Positions 9,233-18,546 of a DNA stretch of 64,000 nt are shown here, piece by piece (position 1 is the first letter of the stretch; every line of letters begins with the position of its first letter). Origin of the DNA: Paraburkholderia franconis (GTDB lineage Bacteria; Pseudomonadota; Gammaproteobacteria; Burkholderiales; Burkholderiaceae); NCBI RefSeq assembly GCF_009362735.1, contig NZ_WHNP01000006.1, positions 186,001 to 250,000 on the forward strand. Reading direction: 5' to 3'. Below the pieces are notes generated by a model. That model saw nothing but the letters and a program-made list of their open reading frames with translations. It was not told where the DNA came from and searched no databases. Made by a program: the position numbers and the translations under genes.

Positions 9233-10123
9233 ATGAACCTGCTCTACTGGCTCGAACCCTGGGAGCCGTCGCCGACCGTCGTGATCGTCATGCTGATCGC
9301 CGCGCTGCTGTTTGCGCGCGGCGTGCGCAAGGCGAGGGTGTCGGTGGCGCGGCAACTGTCGTTCTGGTTCGGGCTCGTCGCGCTCTATATCGCGCTGCAT
9401 ACGCGGCTCGATTATTACTTCGAGCATGAGTTCTTCATGCATCGCGCGCAGCATCTGGTGCTGCATCATCTCGGGCCGTTTTTTATCGCGCTGTCGTATC
9501 CCGGCGCGGCGATGCGCGCGGGCATTCCGTTCGCGTGGCGGCAACGTTACTTGCGGCCCGCCTCGCAGACGCGCTGGGTGCGCATGACGCTCGACGTGCT
9601 GTTCCATCCCGTCGTCGCCGTCGTTCTGTTCGTTGGACTGATCTACTTCTGGCTGCTTTCGCCGATCCACTTCGTCGCGATGCTCGATTGGCGGCTGTAT
9701 CGCGTGATGAACTGGAGCATGGTGATCGACGGATTGATGTTCTGGTGGCTCGTGCTCGATTCGCGCCCCGCGCCGCCCGCGCGGCTGTCACCGGGGCGTC
9801 GCATTCTGGTCGTCGTCGCGGCGATTCCGCCGCAGATCCTGCTCGGCGCATTCATTTTCTTTACGCCACGTGAGCTTTATCCGATCTATTCGATTTGCGG
9901 GCGCGCGTTCACATGGCTCAGTCCGATGCGCGATCAACAAATCGGCGGACTCTTGCTGTGGATTCCTGGTTCGATGATGAGCGTGATCGGCGCACTGCTC
10001 GCGCTCAGGCACTGGATGAAACTGTCGGCGCGCACGCGACTTCGCAACGAGAAACGCGCGCCGCAGACGGCATCCGTTCAGTCGAAACCGTCATCGCGCG
10101 CGCTGCCCGTCAGACAGCATTGA
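9233..10123 (+). CDS. ctaG: CtaG (caa3-type) cytochrome oxidase assembly membrane protein
   Basis: The 296-residue product is a multi-spanning inner-membrane protein with about seven hydrophobic helices. The conserved segments HTRLDYYFEHEFFMHRAQHL and HHLGPFF, rich in histidine and near a membrane boundary, are typical of the caa3_CtaG family, which aids assembly of copper-containing terminal oxidases. This is the Bacillus-type CtaG, not the Cox11-type protein of the same name. It lies nine bases after the PCu(A)C gene, which supports a role in oxidase copper supply. No structural oxidase gene is in the window. Confidence 0.88.
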   Translation: MNLLYWLEPWEPSPTVVIVMLIAALLFARGVRKARVSVARQLSFWFGLVALYIALHTRLDYYFEHEFFMHRAQHLVLHHLGPFFIALSYPGAAMRAGIPFAWRQRYLRPASQTRWVRMTLDVLFHPVVAVVLFVGLIYFWLLSPIHFVAMLDWRLYRVMNWSMVIDGLMFWWLVLDSRPAPPARLSPGRRILVVVAAIPPQILLGAFIFFTPRELYPIYSICGRAFTWLSPMRDQQIGGLLLWIPGSMMSVIGALLALRHWMKLSARTRLRNEKRAPQTASVQSKPSSRALPVRQH

Positions 10124-10134
10124 GGTCGTGCGCC

Positions 10135-10635
10135 TCAGGAAGACCGCATCCAGATATGCGGGATGCCGTCTTCTTCGTGGACTTCCGAAATCGGCTCGAA
10201 GCCGAACGCACCATAGAACGCCTGCAGATGCGCTTGCGCATGCAGACGCACGGGCGTGCCCGGCCACTGCGCATAGATGTGCCCAAGCACGCGCTCGAGC
10301 ATCGCGCTGCCGAGCCCTTGGCCGCGAAACCCGGCTGTCGTCAGCACGCGTCCGATGCGGATGTCTGCATCCTGGTCGTCGGGCAACAGCACGCGCAGAT
10401 AGCCGGCGAGCTTCGCACGCGCGCCGGCTGCGGGCGTGCCATAAGCGAACAGATGCCAGGCCTCGGGATCGAGACCGTCGACATCGCCGTACAGACAGTT
10501 CTGCTCGATCACGAACACGGCCGCGCGCGCGGCCAGCATGTCGTAGACCTCGACGTTGGTCAAATCGTCGAACGCTTTCCAGCGCCAGTCGATATGCGTC
10601 GTCTCTTTGCTGCCGGTAGATTGATGCTCGGTCAT
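10135..10635 (-). CDS. ElaA-family GNAT N-acetyltransferase
   Basis: The 166-residue protein is a GNAT-fold acetyltransferase of the ElaA group. Features are the N-terminal YDMLAARAAVFVIEQNCLY segment shared by ElaA proteins, the acetyl-CoA loop RVLTTAGFRGQGLGSAM (a Q/RxxGxG/A form) and a C-terminal strand with FYGAFGFEPISEVHEEDGIPH. The substrate is unknown. It converges on ctaG with 11 bases between stops and is separated from the tRNA-Cys gene upstream by a terminator. Confidence 0.88.
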   Translation of the reverse strand: MTEHQSTGSKETTHIDWRWKAFDDLTNVEVYDMLAARAAVFVIEQNCLYGDVDGLDPEAWHLFAYGTPAAGARAKLAGYLRVLLPDDQDADIRIGRVLTTAGFRGQGLGSAMLERVLGHIYAQWPGTPVRLHAQAHLQAFYGAFGFEPISEVHEEDGIPHIWMRSS

Positions 10636-10776
10636 GAGATTGACTTGTGTGAGACAGACATCCGTTGGACGTCAACGGGCCGATTATGCCGCGACGATGG
10701 GACGAAGGCGAGACGGCCGTTCGCTTGCCGCTCACGCGCAAACGCACGCGGAAAAGAAGGCGGAAAGAAAGCGAAT

Positions 10777-10810
10777 AAAAGAAAAGCCCCGACATGTCGG
10801 GGCTTTTCTT
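10777..10810 (-). terminator. terminator of the tRNA-Gly/tRNA-Cys transcript
   Basis: The hairpin GAAAAGCCCCGACATGTCGGGGCTTTTC is almost fully palindromic and flanked by A and T runs. It lies directly downstream of tRNA-Cys on the minus strand and would end the uvrC-pgsA-tRNA transcript; it also isolates elaA. Confidence 0.85.
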
Positions 10811-10813
10811 TGC

Positions 10814-10887
10814 TGGAGGCGCGAGCCGGAGTCGAACCGGCCTACACGGCTTTGCAGGCCGCTGCATAACCGCTTTGCTATCGCGCC
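10814..10887 (-). tRNA. tRNA-Cys (GCA)
   Basis: The minus strand folds as a 74-base tRNA: acceptor GGCGCGA with TCGCGCC, anticodon loop containing GCA, T-arm GGTTCGACTCC and an encoded CCA end. The gene follows two tRNA-Gly genes downstream of uvrC-pgsA, as cysT follows glyW in E. coli. Confidence 0.96.
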
Positions 10888-10993
10888 GTAAGCGGACTGC
10901 GGACCGTACTCTGTTGCATTGACAACGGCTCGCAGATTTTGTGCATTGACCCTAAGGCCAGTTGAGCTCAACGCTTCTGCCGAAGCATCAAAC

Positions 10994-11016
10994 AAAAAGG
11001 GAAGCTTTGCTTCCCC
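10994..11016 (-). terminator. terminator-like hairpin between tRNA-Gly and tRNA-Cys
   Basis: On the minus strand, GGGAAGC and GCTTCCC form a 7-bp stem with a 3-base loop followed by five T's. It lies within the tRNA cluster, so it may reduce read-through into tRNA-Cys or serve as a processing site. Confidence 0.6.
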
Positions 11017-11023
11017 ATGTGTT

Positions 11024-11099
11024 TGGAGCGGGAGACGAGTCTCGAACTCGCGACCTCAACCTTGGCAAGGTTGCGCTCTACCAACTGAGCTACTCCCGC
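11024..11099 (-). tRNA. tRNA-Gly (GCC), copy 2
   Basis: A 76-base tRNA on the minus strand: acceptor GCGGGAG with CTCCCGC, anticodon GCC in CTTGCCAAG, T-arm GAGTTCGAGACTC and encoded CCA. The body is identical to the copy at 11163-11238, so this is a recent or concerted duplication. Confidence 0.97.
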
Positions 11100-11162
11100 A
11101 TGGACTGCAATTACCTGCATTCGCAACGCCTGCTGACTGCTGCAAAACGCTGCTTCAAATTC

Positions 11163-11238
11163 TGGAGCGGGAGACGAGTCTCGAACTCGCGACCTCAACC
11201 TTGGCAAGGTTGCGCTCTACCAACTGAGCTACTCCCGC
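11163..11238 (-). tRNA. tRNA-Gly (GCC), copy 1
   Basis: This 76-base tRNA has the same acceptor stem, GCC anticodon and CCA end as its neighbour, from which it is separated by 63 bases. It is the first tRNA after pgsA, the position of glyW in E. coli. Confidence 0.97.
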
Positions 11239-11374
11239 GCTTTGCTTCTACTGCTTCCCTGTGTTTCGCGTTGTTTGTTACCGCGTTCACCGGAGAAACG
11301 AGATTATGTAGAAGGCACCGAATCGTGTCAACCCTTTTTGTACGAGAGAATAAAAATTTTAGTAGTGACCGTTT

Positions 11375-11965
11375 TCAGGCCATTCCGCCGCGCTCGCGAA
11401 TCTGCGGCCAGGCGAGCTTCATGTAGTACAGCATCGACCAGATCGTGAGGAACGCCGCGAGATAGATGAGCCACAAGCCCCACACGCGCGTGTCGATCGC
11501 AAACGCGCCGAGCGACAGCGGACCGTAGAACAGCAGCATCGGGATCGCAACCATCTGGCAGGCCGTCTTGAACTTGCCGAGCGAATTCACCGCGACGCTC
11601 TTCGATGCGCCGATCTGCGCCATCCATTCGCGCAGCGCCGAAATCGCGATCTCGCGGCCGACGATCACGAGCGCGATCGCCGAATCGAGGCGCGCCAGCT
11701 GCACGAGCACGAGCAGCGCGGCCGTGACCATCAGCTTGTCGGCGACGGGATCGAGGAACGCGCCGAACGCTGACGTCTGATTCCATTTGCGCGCGAGAAA
11801 ACCGTCGAACCAGTCAGTCAGCGCCGCGAGGATGAAAATCGTCGCAGCGGCCAGATTGCGGTGCGCCGGGCTCAGCATCATGTCCGGCAGATAGAACACG
11901 CCCACGACGAGCGGAATCAATACGATCCGCAGCCATGTCAGGAAGATCGGGAAATTAAACGGCAT
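11375..11965 (-). CDS. pgsA: phosphatidylglycerophosphate synthase (PgsA)
   Basis: The 196-residue integral membrane enzyme transfers phosphatidyl from CDP-diacylglycerol to glycerol 3-phosphate, the committed step to phosphatidylglycerol and cardiolipin. The CDP-alcohol phosphotransferase signature D-G-x2-A-R-x8-G-x3-D-x3-D is visible in DWFDGFLARKWNQTSAFGAF followed by LDPVADK. About four to five membrane helices surround it. It lies 156 bases downstream of uvrC and 136 bases upstream of tRNA-Gly on the same strand, the same order as in E. coli. Confidence 0.96.
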   Translation of the reverse strand: MPFNFPIFLTWLRIVLIPLVVGVFYLPDMMLSPAHRNLAAATIFILAALTDWFDGFLARKWNQTSAFGAFLDPVADKLMVTAALLVLVQLARLDSAIALVIVGREIAISALREWMAQIGASKSVAVNSLGKFKTACQMVAIPMLLFYGPLSLGAFAIDTRVWGLWLIYLAAFLTIWSMLYYMKLAWPQIRERGGMA

Positions 11966-12121
11966 GGGGCAGGCGCAAGGTTCTGAGATAAGAGATGCAA
12001 TTGTGCCGGTTCACCGGACGCGCTACAAGCAACGTGCCCAGCGCGGGTCTGAGCGGCGCGGCGCGGGTAGTGACAGGCGCATGTCGGCGCGCGACTCGCC
12101 GCCACACGGCGCGAGCGCGCA

Positions 12122-14296
12122 TCAATGCAACTGTCGATAGATCTGCTCGGCCAGTGCGCGCGAAATGCCTTCGACGCTCGCGAGATCGTCGACGCTCGCC
12201 GCCACCACGCCACGCAAGCCGCCGAAGCGCGCGAGGAGCCGCTGCCGCCGTTTCGCGCCGACGCCTTCCAGCTCTTCGAGCCGCGACGTCTGCCGCGTCT
12301 TGCCGCGCTTCGCGCGCATGCCCGTGATCGCGAAGCGGTGCGCTTCGTCGCGGATCTGCGCGACGAGCATCAGCGCCGCGCTTTCCTTGCCGAGTTCGAG
12401 CGACGACCGGCCGTCCGCGAACACGAGCGTCTCCAGACCGACCTTGCGCCCTTCGCCCTTCGCGACGCCGACCAGCATGCCCAAATCGAGCCCGAGCTCG
12501 TTGAACACCTGGCGTGCAATCTCGACCTGACCCTTGCCGCCGTCGATCAGCACGATGTTCGGCAGCACACCGCCCGCGGCGGCGGGTTCCGCGCCTTCGG
12601 GCGTGACGGCCGGATCGGCGGCGGCTTCCGGTTGCAGTTCGGCCGCTTCGTCGTTTGCGTTCGCCGCGGCCTGCGCGACCATCTTCTCGTAGCGGCGCGT
12701 CAGCACCTGACGCATCGCCGCGTAGTCGTCGCCGGGTGTGATGCCCGTGATGTTGTAGCGCCGGTACTCCGACGACTGCATCTTGTGATGGTGATAGACG
12801 ACGCACGATGCCTGCGTCGCCTCGCCCATCGTGTGACTGATGTCGAAGCACTCGATGCGCAGATGCGCAAGGTCATCGCATTCGAGCGACAGCGTGTCGG
12901 CGAGCACGCGCGTGCGCGACTGCTGCGAGCCCTGTTCGGACAGCAAGCGCGCGAGCGCGAGCCGCGCATTCTGCTCGGCCATCGCGAGCCACGCGCGCTT
13001 CTGGCCTTGCGGCTGGCGAAGCAGCGTGACCTTGTGGCCAGCCTGTTCGATCAACAGATCGACAAGCTCGCGACTTGCGGGCGCATGGCTGACGACGAGC
13101 ACAGGCGGCACGCGATTGCCGAGATAGTGCTGCGCGATGAACGCTTCGAGCACTTCGGCCTCGATGCCGGGGCGCGGCTTTGAGTCGCTATCGTCGGTGG
13201 CTTCGGATGCCTCGTCGCTTTCGCTCGTCCCGTTTGCATCCGAAGCGGCTTGGTCCGCGCGTTCATCCGTTTCCTCGCCCAGTTCCGCTTCGATATCGAG
13301 CAGCGCGGATGGTGCGACTCCCGCTGCATCGCTGTCCTCGATACCGCCCTCCTCGGCCGTCAGCGCGCTTTCGACATGCGTCGGGAAATAAGCCTTGTCG
13401 CCCAGATGCCGGCCGCCGCGCACCATCGCCAGATTCACGCAAACGCGTCCGCCGAGCGCGACGACAGCAAGAATATCGACGTCGCTTTCGCCACCCACTT
13501 CGATCGCCTGCTGATGCAGCACCGTCGACAGCGAACTCATCTGATTGCGTACCGCCGCCGCCTGCTCGAACTTCAGTTCGCTTGCGAACGCATGCATCTT
13601 CTGCTCGAGTTCCTTCATCACTTCGGACTGCCGTCCGAGCAGAAAGCGCGACGCATTGGATACGTCGCGTGCGTAGTCCTCTTCGCTGATCGCGCCGACG
13701 CATGGCGCCGTGCATCGTCCGATCTGATGCAGCAGACACGGCCGCGTACGGTTGTTGAATACGGAATCCTCGCAGGTGCGCAACTGGAATACGCGCTGCA
13801 AGATCTGGATGCTCTCGCGTACCGCCCAAGCACTCGGAAACGGTCCGAAATACTGGTTCTTCTTGTCGACCGAACCGCGGTAATACGCCATGCGCGGAAA
13901 CTGATGGCCCGTCAGCTTCAGGTACGGATACGACTTGTCATCGCGAAACAGAATGTTGTAGCGCGGCGCCAAAGCCTTGATGAGATTGTTCTCAAGCAAC
14001 AGCGCTTCAGCTTCCGAACGCGTAACGGTCGTTTCGATCTTCGCGATTCGCGTGACCATCATCGCGATGCGGGGCGACAGCAGCGTCTTCGTGAAGTAGC
14101 TCGACACGCGCTTCTTCAGGTCGCGCGCCTTGCCCACGTACAGCACCGCGCCCTGCGCATCGTAGTAACGATAGACGCCCGGCATATGCGGCAACTGGCG
14201 CAGCACTTTTTTCGGGTCGAAGTCGTCGGCGGCGCTGTCGGGCGCGTCGGACTTCGCGGCGGCATCGGATGCGGGTGAGGAATCGGATCGGGTCAT
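12122..14296 (-). CDS. uvrC: excinuclease ABC subunit C (UvrC)
   Basis: UvrC makes both incisions in nucleotide excision repair after damage recognition by UvrA and UvrB. The N-terminal GIY-YIG nuclease domain shows [20 protein letters not shown], followed by a cysteine-rich stretch, a UVR motif ([19 protein letters not shown]) that binds UvrB, the RNase H-like C-terminal nuclease ([16 protein letters not shown]) and tandem helix-hairpin-helix motifs at the end ([19 protein letters not shown]). At 724 residues it is about 110 longer than E. coli UvrC. The excess is an acidic, low-complexity insert at about 315-380 and a second Ala/Glu/Pro-rich insert just before the DGGKGQ strand. The group II intron lies 75 bases upstream, on the same strand. 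Confidence 0.96.
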   Translation of the reverse strand: MTRSDSSPASDAAAKSDAPDSAADDFDPKKVLRQLPHMPGVYRYYDAQGAVLYVGKARDLKKRVSSYFTKTLLSPRIAMMVTRIAKIETTVTRSEAEALLLENNLIKALAPRYNILFRDDKSYPYLKLTGHQFPRMAYYRGSVDKKNQYFGPFPSAWAVRESIQILQRVFQLRTCEDSVFNNRTRPCLLHQIGRCTAPCVGAISEEDYARDVSNASRFLLGRQSEVMKELEQKMHAFASELKFEQAAAVRNQMSSLSTVLHQQAIEVGGESDVDILAVVALGGRVCVNLAMVRGGRHLGDKAYFPTHVESALTAEEGGIEDSDAAGVAPSALLDIEAELGEETDERADQAASDANGTSESDEASEATDDSDSKPRPGIEAEVLEAFIAQHYLGNRVPPVLVVSHAPASRELVDLLIEQAGHKVTLLRQPQGQKRAWLAMAEQNARLALARLLSEQGSQQSRTRVLADTLSLECDDLAHLRIECFDISHTMGEATQASCVVYHHHKMQSSEYRRYNITGITPGDDYAAMRQVLTRRYEKMVAQAAANANDEAAELQPEAAADPAVTPEGAEPAAAGGVLPNIVLIDGGKGQVEIARQVFNELGLDLGMLVGVAKGEGRKVGLETLVFADGRSSLELGKESAALMLVAQIRDEAHRFAITGMRAKRGKTRQTSRLEELEGVGAKRRQRLLARFGGLRGVVAASVDDLASVEGISRALAEQIYRQLH

Positions 14297-14412
14297 GCAG
14301 AATCGGGCCGGGCGCCGTGTGTGGACGGCGCGTTGTGTGGGTTGAGTACTTTCGCGTGCGTTTGCGTGCTTGTCGGGTAGCCCGACTTTCTTGCGAAAGC
14401 CGGGCCCCCCGA

Positions 14413-14446
14413 GAACCGTACGTGCGAGTTTCCCCGCATACGGCTC
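14413..14446 (-). ncRNA. group II intron domain V
   Basis: The minus strand starts GAGCCGTATGC and ends GTACGGTTC, folding into the 34-base hairpin with a GAAA-type tetraloop (GGGGAAACUC) that is the catalytic heart of group II introns. The AGC catalytic triad and a bulge are present, so the ribozyme is probably active. Confidence 0.9.
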
Positions 14447-14468
14447 AAATCTACAAACAAAGTTCTGT

Positions 14469-16169
14469 CTACGACAGAACCGGCTTAGTTACAACCAGCT
14501 TACCAGCGTGCACTTGCTGGTGACAGTGCGGGTGGAGCAGCACCCGGTTCGACAGAGTGTCGGCACCACCATGCATCCGATATTCCAGATGATGATCGTG
14601 CCAGCCCGTTTCGTCCGTCAGCGCACAGCCACAATGCGCGCATAAGCCGCCTTGTGACATATACAGCGTCGCCCACTGCTTTCGGTAGCGCATTTGTTCC
14701 CACATACGCCCCTGCCGCAAGGTTTCGCCATATTGCTCCCATGTCGGATCAAAAGGATTGAACTCGCCCTTGATCCTCGTGTGCCGTTTGATAGCCATAC
14801 CACTAAGCTGGTACAGCTCATTCAGCCCCCAACTGCCGTCTTCGCGTTCCGTACGAACCGCAAACACCCAGTGTCGGGCACCAATAGAGTGAAAGTACTT
14901 CTGTTTCACCCACACAGCGCTCTTTTGCGGGTGCCTCCGCTTCGACCACCGCCAGAGCTTCCGAAAAATCAGATGCTCCATGCGGCTGTACGTCTGCTTG
15001 GCAGAGACCGGACGGTGATACTGCGCCCATCCGCGCAACATCGGGTTCAGCAGTTGGATCAGATCCCCCTGCTTTGCCGTTTTGTTGCCGCTAATCGTTT
15101 CCGCCACCTTGCGATAGAACGCTTGCGCGTTCTTCTTGCTCGGCTTGATGAGCAGTTTTCCCGAGTACTTCCGGAAGTTCCACCCAAGGAAATCGAAGCC
15201 GTCGTCAATATGGGTGATCCGAGTTTTCGCCTCAGACAGTTGCAGCCCCCGGACCGCAAGGAACGCTTCCACCCAAGGCCTGACCACGCTTTCCAGTATC
15301 TCTTTCGAGTCGCCGGTAATCACGAAGTCATCCGCGTATCGCACCACATTGACCTTCAACTTCTTGGCTTTGACGATCCCGAATTTCGCACCGAGGTGCG
15401 CAACCAGTTCACGCTCCAGCCCGTTTAGCGTCACATTCGCCAGCGTCGGGGAGATGATTCCTCCCTGCGGCGTACCGGCCTCAGTCGCCTGTAGCTGACC
15501 CTTGTAAATCAGGCCAGCCTTCAACCACTTCCGGAGAATCTCCCTGTCCATGGGGACATGGTTCTCCAGCCAGTCGTGGTTGATGTGGTCAAAGCAGCCT
15601 TTGATATCCGCTTCCAGTACCCATCGGGACGAATCCTTCCGGGACGTGCAAGCGCGTACCTGACCCATAGCATCAGCCGTCGAGCGGTTTATCCTGAACC
15701 CATAGGAGTTCGGGTCGCTCGTCGATTCCGACACCGGCTCCAGAGCCAGCAGATACAGGGCCTGCATCGCCCTGTCCCGCATGGTCGGGATGCCCAGCGG
15801 GCGCTCCTTTCCATTGGCCTTGGGGATAAAGACTCTCCGTAATGGCAGAGGCTTGTATCCGCGCCGCTTCAACCCACCGGTGGCTTCCCACCGGCTCTCA
15901 GGCGAGTTCCACAGTTCGCGATCGACGCCCGCCGTTCGCGCACCCTGGTTCTGCGTAACACGTCGTACCGCATACAGCTTCGCGGACAACGTGCGAGTCA
16001 GCATCCGTTGCAGAGCTTTCACCCTGCGCCAGTCACTTTCCCGCGTCGCCTTCGCAATTCGAATCTGCATCCCTCTCACGTTCCGTTCAACCCGACGCCA
16101 ATCCACGGCGTTCCAGTTGTCCGGCGCATGGGAAAGCGCAGACCCAGTCTTTCGACCAGATACTTTCAT
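14469..16169 (-). CDS. ltrA: group II intron reverse transcriptase/maturase with HNH endonuclease
   Basis: The 566-residue intron-encoded protein carries reverse transcriptase blocks in order, including [46 protein letters not shown] and the catalytic VRYADD (YADD near 275-278), then a maturase (X) domain with RGWAQYHR and a C-terminal HNH endonuclease with [14 protein letters not shown] and [10 protein letters not shown]. All domains needed for splicing aid and target-primed reverse transcription are present and uninterrupted. The start ATG at 16167-16169 has AGGAGAG upstream. The N terminus contains the RT-0 type segment. Length is in the usual range for HNH-bearing maturases. Confidence 0.95.
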   Translation of the reverse strand: MKVSGRKTGSALSHAPDNWNAVDWRRVERNVRGMQIRIAKATRESDWRRVKALQRMLTRTLSAKLYAVRRVTQNQGARTAGVDRELWNSPESRWEATGGLKRRGYKPLPLRRVFIPKANGKERPLGIPTMRDRAMQALYLLALEPVSESTSDPNSYGFRINRSTADAMGQVRACTSRKDSSRWVLEADIKGCFDHINHDWLENHVPMDREILRKWLKAGLIYKGQLQATEAGTPQGGIISPTLANVTLNGLERELVAHLGAKFGIVKAKKLKVNVVRYADDFVITGDSKEILESVVRPWVEAFLAVRGLQLSEAKTRITHIDDGFDFLGWNFRKYSGKLLIKPSKKNAQAFYRKVAETISGNKTAKQGDLIQLLNPMLRGWAQYHRPVSAKQTYSRMEHLIFRKLWRWSKRRHPQKSAVWVKQKYFHSIGARHWVFAVRTEREDGSWGLNELYQLSGMAIKRHTRIKGEFNPFDPTWEQYGETLRQGRMWEQMRYRKQWATLYMSQGGLCAHCGCALTDETGWHDHHLEYRMHGGADTLSNRVLLHPHCHQQVHAGKLVVTKPVLS

Positions 16170-17310
16170 GCTGCTCTCCTACCTTGGTTTAGATCCCCGG
16201 CAGAAGGCGCATCTCCCCCAGCGGGGAAGACACACCCCGCTGGGGAACAACAGACACCTAAACAGGAGCGCATGCGCCCCTATCTCGGACAAACACCTCA
16301 GTACGAACGCATGCGCTCGCACCTGACCAAGTTAATGAGGGTAGTCAGCCGCCTTGCGACGGTAGACCAGACGGAAGTCTGCCCGCTTTCGCGTGAGGTA
16401 ATGTCGCAACCCCTATCCGGGCCATTACAGCCCGACATTCGCTTTTTCCGTCCTCCCATACCTGCACAATCATCAGCGTCCCTTGCGGTTCGCCTGCCAG
16501 CCAAACAACGGCTGGCAACCATACAGGCTTACCACGTTCCCGGCATGTCACACGACCGACGTAGGTTCCGCCTATCCCCCGGTGGCTTAACAACGACGTA
16601 GCCCAAATTCTAAGTGGACTAACCAGCCACGTACCTTTTTGGTTAGAGCCCGGTGTTCAAGCAGCTTTGGCTCCTCACTGGTAACGAGGTTTATCAGCAG
16701 TTCACATACGTTAACCCTGTCGGCCAGCCTAGCTCCTCGACCCCTTTGCTGCTAGGAGTGTCCAGACCAATCCCTCGCGGGAATGACCTGCCCGAAAAAT
16801 CCGGAGGCTACATTGTCAGAAGAGCTTCACACCCCACCGTTGCCAGTGACGCATGTCTTCCTAGGCTACTGCTGGTCGTACAGCAGGTTCACTATCCTCG
16901 CCCTACAGCTGACGAGGCCAAACAATGACACACCGAGCTTCCGCTCGTATCGGTTCGCGAATCCATTGCCAGTGACGGCGCAGGAATTGCATACATCACC
17001 CCGCCCAGTCGGCGGAGATGAAGCCGCTGACGGGGCGGAACCTGACGGTAATCAGGTCAATGCAATGCGAGCTCTCGGAGAATGTGCTTCACCGAGACTC
17101 GTATGGACGAGACCCGGTAAACCTCTACCGGCTCTCGCTTCGCTACAAGAGATACCCCACTTCTGAGCAGTTGCGTCGAGGGACTCGCGCCCCTTCCCGA
17201 TGCTCCGCGTGATATCTTCGCGACTGGTTAGGCTCATGTAGACGCCTCCTTTGCCGCTAGTCGATGCCCCTTACGTTGGGGCTACCCGGACACGAGCGTG
17301 CGTGTCGCAC
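16170..17310 (-). other. intron domains I-III and linker, 1.14 kb upstream of the maturase gene
   Basis: This part of the intron RNA should fold as domains I to III plus the start of IV. EBS2 (16677-16681) and EBS1 (16606-16612) fall about 630 and 700 bases from the 5' end, further in than the 200-350 bases that I recall for well-known introns. A 61-codon open frame (17052-17237, minus) with AGGAGG ten bases upstream lies in this segment, and the 12-mer TTGCCAGTGACG occurs twice on the plus strand (16840-16851 and 16966-16977). No other gene is seen. Confidence 0.6.
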
Positions 17311-17364
17311 TAGAATCGCCAGTTTAGAACATTCCGCCCGCGCCCGAACCCAGGCACCGCCATC

Positions 17365-18546
17365 ATGTCCTCCGCCTCCACTCGACGGCCACGGCCCCCA
17401 GCGATCGCGTGCGACATTTTCTGCGCGGTGATCGACAACTTCGGCGATATCGGCGTCTGCTGGCGGCTCGCGCGGCAGCTCGCGAACGAACACGGCTGGC
17501 AGGTGCGCATGTTCGTCGACGATCTGCATGCGTTTCACAAGCTCAATCCATCCGTCGATGTCGAAAGCGCCCGGCAGAGGGTCGACGGCATCGTCATCGA
17601 GCACTGGCACGACCCGGCGCACGCGGGCGATACGCTGCAGGTGGCCGACGTCGTGGTCGAGGCGTTCGCGTGCGAACTGCCGCCCGTCTATATCGCGGCG
17701 ATGGCGCGGCGCGAGCGCGCGCCCGTCTGGTTCAACCTCGAATATCTGAGCGGCGAAGACTGGGTCGCGGATTTTCACTTGCGGCCATCGCCGCATCCGC
17801 GGTACGCGCTGACAAAAACATTTTTCTTCCCGGGGCTCGGCAAAGGCACGGGCGGCGTGCTGAAGGAGCGCGACCTCGACGCGCGCCGCGCGGCATTCCT
17901 GGCGTCGCCTGACGCGCGCGCCGCCTGGTGGCAGGCGAAGACGGGCAGCGCGCCGCCGGAACAGGGCGCAACCGTGGTGTCGCTGTTCGCGTATGAAAAT
18001 CCGGCCGTCGACAGCCTGCTCGCGCAGTGGCGCGACGCCGGCGGCGAAACCGTCCTGCTCGTGCCGGAGGGACGCATTTCGGGCGCTGTGGCGCGATTTT
18101 TCGGCTTGTCGTCGTTCGCGGCGGGCGCGCACGCGTCGTGCGGCAATCTGCGCGCCCACGCGCTCGCGTTCACCGGTCAGCCGGGCTACGACGAGCTGCT
18201 GTGGATCAGCGACATCAACTTCGTGCGCGGCGAAGATTCGTTCGTGCGCGCGCAGTGGGCCGCGCGTCCGTTCATCTGGCACATTTATCCGCAAGCCGAC
18301 GATGCCCATCTGCCGAAGCTCGACGCCGCGCTCGCGCACTATGCGCGCGGGCTTCCAGCGGCTGCGCGCGCGGCGCTCAGCCGCTTCTGGCACGCGTGGA
18401 ACGGCAACGGCACGCCGGATTGGGCTGACCTTCATCGCTATCGGCCCAAGCTCGAGGCGCGCGCAGCCGACTGGGCGCGCGATCTGGCGTCGATCGGCGA
18501 TCTCGCTGGAAATCTGGCGGAATTCGCAAAAACTCAGTTAAAATAA
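17365..18546 (+). CDS. earP: EF-P arginine rhamnosyltransferase EarP
   Basis: The 393-residue GT-B enzyme (DUF2331, EarP) transfers rhamnose from dTDP-rhamnose to arginine 32 of elongation factor P, in the cytosol. The N terminus CDIFCAVIDNFGDIGVCWRL includes the conserved catalytic aspartate and the NFGDIGVCWRLARQLA segment typical of EarP. The C-terminal nucleotide-binding part shows QPGYDELLWISDINFVRGEDSFVRAQW, another family mark. The efp gene follows 369 bases downstream and its product has Arg at residue 32, which matches the modification. The start is the ATG at 17365. The group II intron ends 54 bases upstream. Confidence 0.95.
   Translation: MSSASTRRPRPPAIACDIFCAVIDNFGDIGVCWRLARQLANEHGWQVRMFVDDLHAFHKLNPSVDVESARQRVDGIVIEHWHDPAHAGDTLQVADVVVEAFACELPPVYIAAMARRERAPVWFNLEYLSGEDWVADFHLRPSPHPRYALTKTFFFPGLGKGTGGVLKERDLDARRAAFLASPDARAAWWQAKTGSAPPEQGATVVSLFAYENPAVDSLLAQWRDAGGETVLLVPEGRISGAVARFFGLSSFAAGAHASCGNLRAHALAFTGQPGYDELLWISDINFVRGEDSFVRAQWAARPFIWHIYPQADDAHLPKLDAALAHYARGLPAAARAALSRFWHAWNGNGTPDWADLHRYRPKLEARAADWARDLASIGDLAGNLAEFAKTQLK

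Larger units (their letters stand above)
14372..17310 (-). mobile_element. group II intron, apparently complete, 2.94 kb
   Basis: This is a self-splicing retroelement read on the minus strand. The 5' end is GTGCGAC at 17310, matching the GUGYG consensus. The 5' exon ends GATTCTA, which pairs with TAGAATT (16612-16606, one G-U pair) as IBS1-EBS1; ACTGG just before it pairs with CCAGT (16681-16677) as IBS2-EBS2. EBS2 lies 69 bases upstream of EBS1, a normal distance. Domain V is a 34-base hairpin at 14446-14413 with the AGC triad, then domain VI, and the 3' end is placed at CCCGAC (14372). Domain IV holds the reverse transcriptase gene. The 3' boundary is uncertain by one or two bases. The element splits the short divergent region between earP and uvrC. 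Confidence 0.88.

Noticed and set aside
16345-16593. 82-codon minus-strand frame in the intron
   Set aside because: It runs in the intron RNA region near EBS1, with no ribosome site and no domain; it is explained by intron structure.
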